11,523 nucleotides of DNA from Verrucomicrobiia bacterium (GTDB lineage: Bacteria > Verrucomicrobiota > Verrucomicrobiia > Verrucomicrobiales > Akkermansiaceae): positions 1-11,523 of the forward strand of contig CANHKJ010000070.1 of the NCBI GenBank assembly GCA_947460915.1. The letters run 5' to 3'. The position numbers were made by a program, and so were the translations under genes. The number at the start of each line of letters is the position of its first letter. The first letter of the stretch is position 1. The notes under the pieces are model-generated. The model saw nothing but the letters and a program-made list of their open reading frames with translations, was not told the DNA's origin and searched no databases. Positions 8,422 to 11,523 of this stretch are shown in pieces.

Positions 8422-9060
8422 TCAAAAGCGATGTCTGAGCCCAACGCCGAGGCTATTCACGCCACCTTTGTCAAAGATGTGAAAGCCGCCGGATTGGTGA
8501 GCGAGGTAGAAAATGAGCTCTTGATCAGGATATGCAGGCAGGGCGAAGGACAGATGAATCGGCAGATTGAACTTGAGATGCGAGCGATCTTCGCCGGGAT
8601 GGCGTTGGTGATCCATGAGGTAAATTTTCGAGGAATACGAAAGACCGAGGCCAACGCCGAAGGAGGTTGTGATGGTATCGTTCCAGGGGAAATCAATCCA
8701 GCGCAGTTGCAGAGAGGCATTGTAGTCGAGAAAAGGATCGCGGGAATTTTCATCGACGATTTCGAGGCATAGCGGCAGCTCAAGTAGCGGCGTGAAGGTT
8801 TCGCCAAAAATTTCCCACTGGAGTGAGGCGAGGTGCTTGGTGGCGGTAAATTGGTAGAGTTCGCCACCGGCTTCGCCCGTATCGCGAGTGATTTCTCCTG
8901 AGAAAATTTCGCCAATATTATTTTTGGTAATGAATGCCACACCGGCCTCGAAGCTCCAGCCATCGAGAATGTTTGGTGCATTTTTTTCTAACAAAATGGC
9001 ATCTGATTTGCCGAGGGCGAATGTCGATAATAACGGTAACAAAAAGATCGTGGAACGCAT
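8422..9060 (-). CDS. Secreted beta-barrel protein, PagL-like acyloxyacyl hydrolase family (putative lipid A 3-O-deacylase)
   Basis: The product has 212 residues. It starts with a signal peptide (MRSTIFLLPLLSTFALG) and has amphipathic, alternating beta-strand character. It ends in an aromatic residue after LGVGLRHRF, as outer-membrane barrels usually do. The C-terminal pattern AHQSGGF...GGVNSLGVGLRHRF matches the layout of PagL-type enzymes, in which a His-x-Ser pair near the C-terminus is catalytic; here that would be H188 and S190. The acidic third member of the triad is not certain: D197 is a candidate but is closer than the Glu in Pseudomonas PagL. The segments IDFPW and TSFGVGLGLSYSS resemble uncharacterised proteins of this superfamily. 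Predicted location is the outer membrane. The ATG at 9060 gives the signal peptide; there is no Shine-Dalgarno sequence, and a terminator hairpin lies just upstream. A non-enzymatic barrel is the alternative. Confidence 0.8.
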   Translation of the reverse strand: MRSTIFLLPLLSTFALGKSDAILLEKNAPNILDGWSFEAGVAFITKNNIGEIFSGEITRDTGEAGGELYQFTATKHLASLQWEIFGETFTPLLELPLCLEIVDENSRDPFLDYNASLQLRWIDFPWNDTITTSFGVGLGLSYSSKIYLMDHQRHPGEDRSHLKFNLPIHLSFALPAYPDQELIFYLAHQSGGFHIFDKGGVNSLGVGLRHRF

Positions 9061-9077
9061 GTGTCTGCTTGGTTAGT

Positions 9078-9117
9078 AAAAAAAACCATCCGCAAGGCGA
9101 TCAGGTCCTGCGGATGG
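9078..9117 (-). terminator. Rho-independent terminator after fabV
   Basis: On the minus strand a perfect 9-base stem, CCATCCGCA pairing with TGCGGATGG, encloses a 14-base loop. The loop ends can add a GG/CC pairing. Eight T residues (9085-9078) follow directly. The hairpin begins 19 bases after the fabV stop codon. There is no T-tract on the plus-strand side, so it acts only in the direction of the genes. The T-tract ends 17 bases before the ATG of the beta-barrel gene. Confidence 0.9.
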
Positions 9118-9136
9118 AGTGAATTGTGGAAAATTC

Positions 9137-10327
9137 TTAGCTCAATGAAGGCACTGCGACATTCGGGTCGGTTTCAGCGGCGTAGTCGACACCGGCGAGG
9201 CCGAAGCCGAAGAGGCGCAGGAAGCTGGCTTGGTAGCCTTCGAAATCAGCGAGATCGTTGAGGTTCTCGGAGGAAACATTTTGCCAACGTTGGGCGACGA
9301 GTGCTTGCACGGCGGGAGCCATTTCCCAGTCATCGACACGGATGCGTCCAGCTTCATCGGGCTGAGGATTGCCGTTGTAGAGTCGATCGCGGAACAGTCG
9401 ATCCATCTGCTCGATGGTGTCTTCGTGCGTGCCTTCGGCTTTCATCACTTTGTAGAGCAAGGAAATGTAAAGCGGCACCACAGGGATCGCCGAACTGGCT
9501 TGGGTGACGAGAGCTTTGTTGACCGATACCCAGGCTTTGCCGCCGAGATCGGAAAGTTTGGCATCGAGCGCGCGTTGCACACGTTCGCAATCTTCTTTGG
9601 CTGCGCCGATGGTGCCGTTTTTGTAGATCGGCCAGGTGATTTCGGGCCCGATGTAAGAATAGGCGACGGTTTGTGTACCGGGGGCGATGAGGTTCTCGGC
9701 GAGTAGGGCATCGATCCACATTTCCCAATCTTCGCCACCCATCACGGCGACGGTGTTTTTGATATCATCGCCTTCGGCGGGCTGGATGGTGACTTCATCG
9801 ACCACGCCATTGCCTGTGTTGAGGTTTTTGTTGGTGTAGGGCTCGCTGATCGATTTGAGAACCGATTTGTAAACTTCGCCGGTTTTGGGATCGGTGCGGC
9901 GAGGCGATGCGAGGCTGTAAATGATGCAATCGACTTGTCCGAAGTCGGCTTTGATCGCGGCGCAAACTTCGGCTTTCATCGCATCGGAAAACGCATCGCC
10001 ATTGAACGAACGAGCATAGAGACCAGCTGCGGCGGCTTCTTTTTCGAAGGCGGCGGAGTTATACCAACCGGCGGTGCCACAGCGGCCTTCTTCTGCGGGT
10101 TTTTCAAAAAACACGCCCATGGTGTCGGCTCCGGAACCGAAAGCAGCAGCGATGCGGGAAGAGAGTCCGTAGCCCGTGGACGAGCCGATCACGAGAACTT
10201 TTTTGGGGCCGTTGGCAATCGGGCCGCGAGATTTGACGACGGCGATTTGTTCCGCAACATGCTGGGCACATCCCTCGGGATGAGCGGTGGTACAAATGAA
10301 TCCGCGAATTTTAGGAGCAATGATCAT
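9137..10327 (-). CDS. fabV: Trans-2-enoyl-ACP/CoA reductase (NADH), FabV type
   Basis: The 396-residue product has the full length expected of FabV/TER, which reduces the trans-2 double bond of enoyl-ACP or enoyl-CoA with NADH in the last step of fatty acid elongation. The nucleotide-binding loop is GSSTGYGLSSR (48-58). FFEKP with E75 follows, the acidic position linked to NADH preference. The catalytic Tyr-x8-Lys motif is YKNGTIGAAK, giving Y235 and K244, the same numbers as in characterised members. IGPEITWPIY just before it and FEGYQASFLRLFGFG near the C-terminus are also family hallmarks. The protein is cytoplasmic. The ATG at 10327 starts the typical MIIAPKIRGF N-terminus. No Shine-Dalgarno sequence is seen. 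The gene lies 65 bases after dapB and is closed by a terminator, so it could end a dapA-dapB-fabV transcript. FabV is a known triclosan-tolerant alternative to FabI. Confidence 0.97.
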   Translation of the reverse strand: MIIAPKIRGFICTTAHPEGCAQHVAEQIAVVKSRGPIANGPKKVLVIGSSTGYGLSSRIAAAFGSGADTMGVFFEKPAEEGRCGTAGWYNSAAFEKEAAAAGLYARSFNGDAFSDAMKAEVCAAIKADFGQVDCIIYSLASPRRTDPKTGEVYKSVLKSISEPYTNKNLNTGNGVVDEVTIQPAEGDDIKNTVAVMGGEDWEMWIDALLAENLIAPGTQTVAYSYIGPEITWPIYKNGTIGAAKEDCERVQRALDAKLSDLGGKAWVSVNKALVTQASSAIPVVPLYISLLYKVMKAEGTHEDTIEQMDRLFRDRLYNGNPQPDEAGRIRVDDWEMAPAVQALVAQRWQNVSSENLNDLADFEGYQASFLRLFGFGLAGVDYAAETDPNVAVPSLS

Positions 10328-10392
10328 GATGGCGTTATGGTAGTGAGGGATTGGGTGGTGGCAATACTGTTTTCAGGAAAATCGGCGACGAT

Positions 10393-11127
10393 TCACTTCA
10401 GGCCTAACACATCCTGCATGTCGTAGAGACCGGCAGGTTGGGTGGTGAGCCATTGGGCGGCTTTGACGGCACCGGAGGCGAAGGTTAGGCGGCTGCTGGC
10501 TTTGTGGGTGAGCTCGACGCGTTCGCCATCGGCCGCGAAGATCACGGTGTGGTCGCCGACGACGTCACCGCCACGCAAGGTGTGCATGCCGATTTCTTTT
10601 CCTGGACGAGCACCGGTGAGGCCGAAACGTCCGTGCACGATGTCGTCGTTGTAGGAAGTGTTGGTTTCTTCGTTGAGAATTTCTAACAAACGGCGTGCGG
10701 TGCCAGAAGGCGCGTCGATTTTATGGCGGTGATGCATTTCTGTGACCTCGATGTCAAAGTGGTCATTGCCGAGAATGCGTGCAGCGTGGCGGGTGAGCCA
10801 GAACAAGGTGTTGACGCCGATGGAAAAATTCGGTGCATAAACGATGGGGATCGTTTTGGCAGCTTCGTAGATCACTGCGCGTTCGGCATCGGAATGTCCG
10901 GTGGTGCCGATCACCAAGCGTGTGCCGTGCTTGAGCGCTTCCTCTAACACATTTTTGGTGAACGAGTGGATCGTGAAGTCAATCACAGCGGTGGCCTTGG
11001 CCATGGCGCTGCTGAGATCTTCGCCCGCATCGTGGGTGGCGGCGACATTGACGCCGGCTTGACGAGCGGCTTCGATGACGGCTTGGCCCATGCGGCCTGA
11101 TTTTCCGGTAACGAGAAGTTGAGGCAT
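10393..11127 (-). CDS. dapB: 4-hydroxy-tetrahydrodipicolinate reductase
   Basis: DapB reduces the product of DapA with NAD(P)H on the way to diaminopimelate and lysine, needed for peptidoglycan. The 244-residue protein shows the Rossmann start VTGKSGRMG (6-14), IDFT (49-52), GTTG (74-77), APNFSIGVN (98-106) and the signature HHRHKIDAPSGTA (132-144). In that signature H132 and K136 are the catalytic pair. LRGGDVVGDH (184-193) binds near the active site. It is about 30 residues shorter than the E. coli enzyme; the shortening lies in the N-terminal nucleotide-binding half, between the GRMG loop and IDFT. The ATG at 11127 lies 9 bases after the dapA stop, so the two are surely co-transcribed. There is no Shine-Dalgarno sequence before the start, so translational coupling to dapA is plausible. 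Confidence 0.97.
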   Translation of the reverse strand: MPQLLVTGKSGRMGQAVIEAARQAGVNVAATHDAGEDLSSAMAKATAVIDFTIHSFTKNVLEEALKHGTRLVIGTTGHSDAERAVIYEAAKTIPIVYAPNFSIGVNTLFWLTRHAARILGNDHFDIEVTEMHHRHKIDAPSGTARRLLEILNEETNTSYNDDIVHGRFGLTGARPGKEIGMHTLRGGDVVGDHTVIFAADGERVELTHKASSRLTFASGAVKAAQWLTTQPAGLYDMQDVLGLK

Positions 11128-11131
11128 ACGA

Positions 11132-11151
11132 AAATGTTAGGCTAACAATTG
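11132..11151. repeat. Short inverted repeat at the dapA stop codon
   Basis: TGTTAG and CTAACA, separated by one base, form a small palindrome over the dapA stop codon just before dapB. No T-tract follows it, and dapB begins 9 bases after the stop, so it is unlikely to be a terminator. It could shape the mRNA at the dapA-dapB junction, or it could be chance. Confidence 0.3.
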
Positions 11152-11523
11152 ATATTGGCTGAGGATGCTGCGCAGGGCTACATTTTGTTTTTCATCAAGG
11201 CCGACGAGTGGCAAGCGGAACTCGGGACCGCAAAGACCCATGGCGCTGGCGGCGGCTTTGATCGGCACAGGGTTGACGTCAATCGACATCAGACCGCGCA
11301 TGAGTGGGTAGTATTTTTTGTGCAAGGCGGCAGCGGCTGTGTAGTCGGCATCGAGACACAATTGCACTAACTGGCTCATCACGGCAGGGATGATGTTGGT
11401 GGCAACAGACACAAGACCCACGGCACCGCAAATCATGAAGGGAAGCGTGAGTGGATCATCGCCGGAAAGGATTGCAAAGTCGGCAGGAAGTGCCTGCACG
11501 AGTTGGTTGATGCGCTCCACCGA
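11137..11523 (-). CDS. dapA: 4-hydroxy-tetrahydrodipicolinate synthase, C-terminal part (5' end beyond the window)
   Basis: The last 128 codons of dapA are present, reading into the right edge with no start inside the gene. DapA condenses pyruvate with aspartate semialdehyde as the first committed step to lysine and diaminopimelate. The visible part includes SGDDPLTLPF, the glycine-rich segment GAVGLVSVATNIIP and the C-terminal helices with NPVPIKAA, ASAMGLCGPEFRLPL and LVGLDEKQ. These are typical of the TIM barrel end and C-terminal helical domain. The Schiff-base lysine and catalytic tyrosine lie upstream, outside the window. The stop TAA at 11139-11137 is followed 9 bases later by dapB. 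Confidence 0.95.
   Translation of the reverse strand, partial: SVERINQLVQALPADFAILSGDDPLTLPFMICGAVGLVSVATNIIPAVMSQLVQLCLDADYTAAAALHKKYYPLMRGLMSIDVNPVPIKAAASAMGLCGPEFRLPLVGLDEKQNVALRSILSQYQLLA

Noticed and set aside
8431..8772. Plus-strand open frame of 113 codons opposite the beta-barrel gene
   Set aside because: The minus-strand gene has a signal peptide and family motifs. This frame has neither, and no promoter or ribosome site was seen.
9935..10426. Plus-strand open frames antisense to fabV (also 9230-9706)
   Set aside because: fabV is certain in the opposite frame. The antisense translations show no known motif.
1..11523. CRISPR array, tRNA/rRNA genes, insertion sequences, phage genes or defence systems
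   Set aside because: None was found. The repeats present are protein-domain repeats inside one gene, with no spacer-repeat periodicity, transposase motifs or terminal inverted repeats.

Overview
The window looks like a chromosomal segment of a Gram-negative bacterium. It is probably from the Verrucomicrobia or the wider PVC group, but that is inference. The grounds are a very large secreted Calx-beta/PKD/concanavalin-like protein carrying a gametolysin-type metallopeptidase, a FabV-type enoyl reductase, an outer-membrane-type beta-barrel protein, moderate-to-high GC, and mostly absent Shine-Dalgarno sequences. No phylogenetic marker gene is present to settle it. Every supported gene lies on the minus strand, so transcription runs from the right edge to the left edge.

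In transcription order: (1) the 3' end of dapA, cut by the right edge; (2) dapB, 9 bases downstream, giving a lysine/diaminopimelate pair; (3) fabV, a complete trans-2-enoyl-ACP/CoA reductase; (4) a clear Rho-independent terminator; (5) a 212-residue secreted beta-barrel protein resembling PagL-like lipid A deacylases; (6) a 103-base gap with a good sigma-70-type promoter; (7) one giant open frame of at least 2772 codons that runs off the left edge without a stop.

The giant protein fills 72% of the window. It has a signal peptide, a propeptide-like region, a zinc metallopeptidase domain (HEIGHSLGLAH plus Met-turn), a PKD domain and a carboxypeptidase-regulatory-like domain. These are followed by about ten Calx-beta repeats mixed with PKD-like and concanavalin-A/LamG-like domains. 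It is presumably exported and may act in adhesion or in degradation of a polymer or protein.

The most unusual structure is inside this protein. One concanavalin-like domain appears to be circularly permuted (C-terminal half before N-terminal half) and sits in the middle of a Calx-beta domain, whose two halves flank it. A second unexplained signal is the octamer (T/G)TGTTAGA. It occurs eleven times, always on the coding strand and always in the same reading frame, across three different genes.
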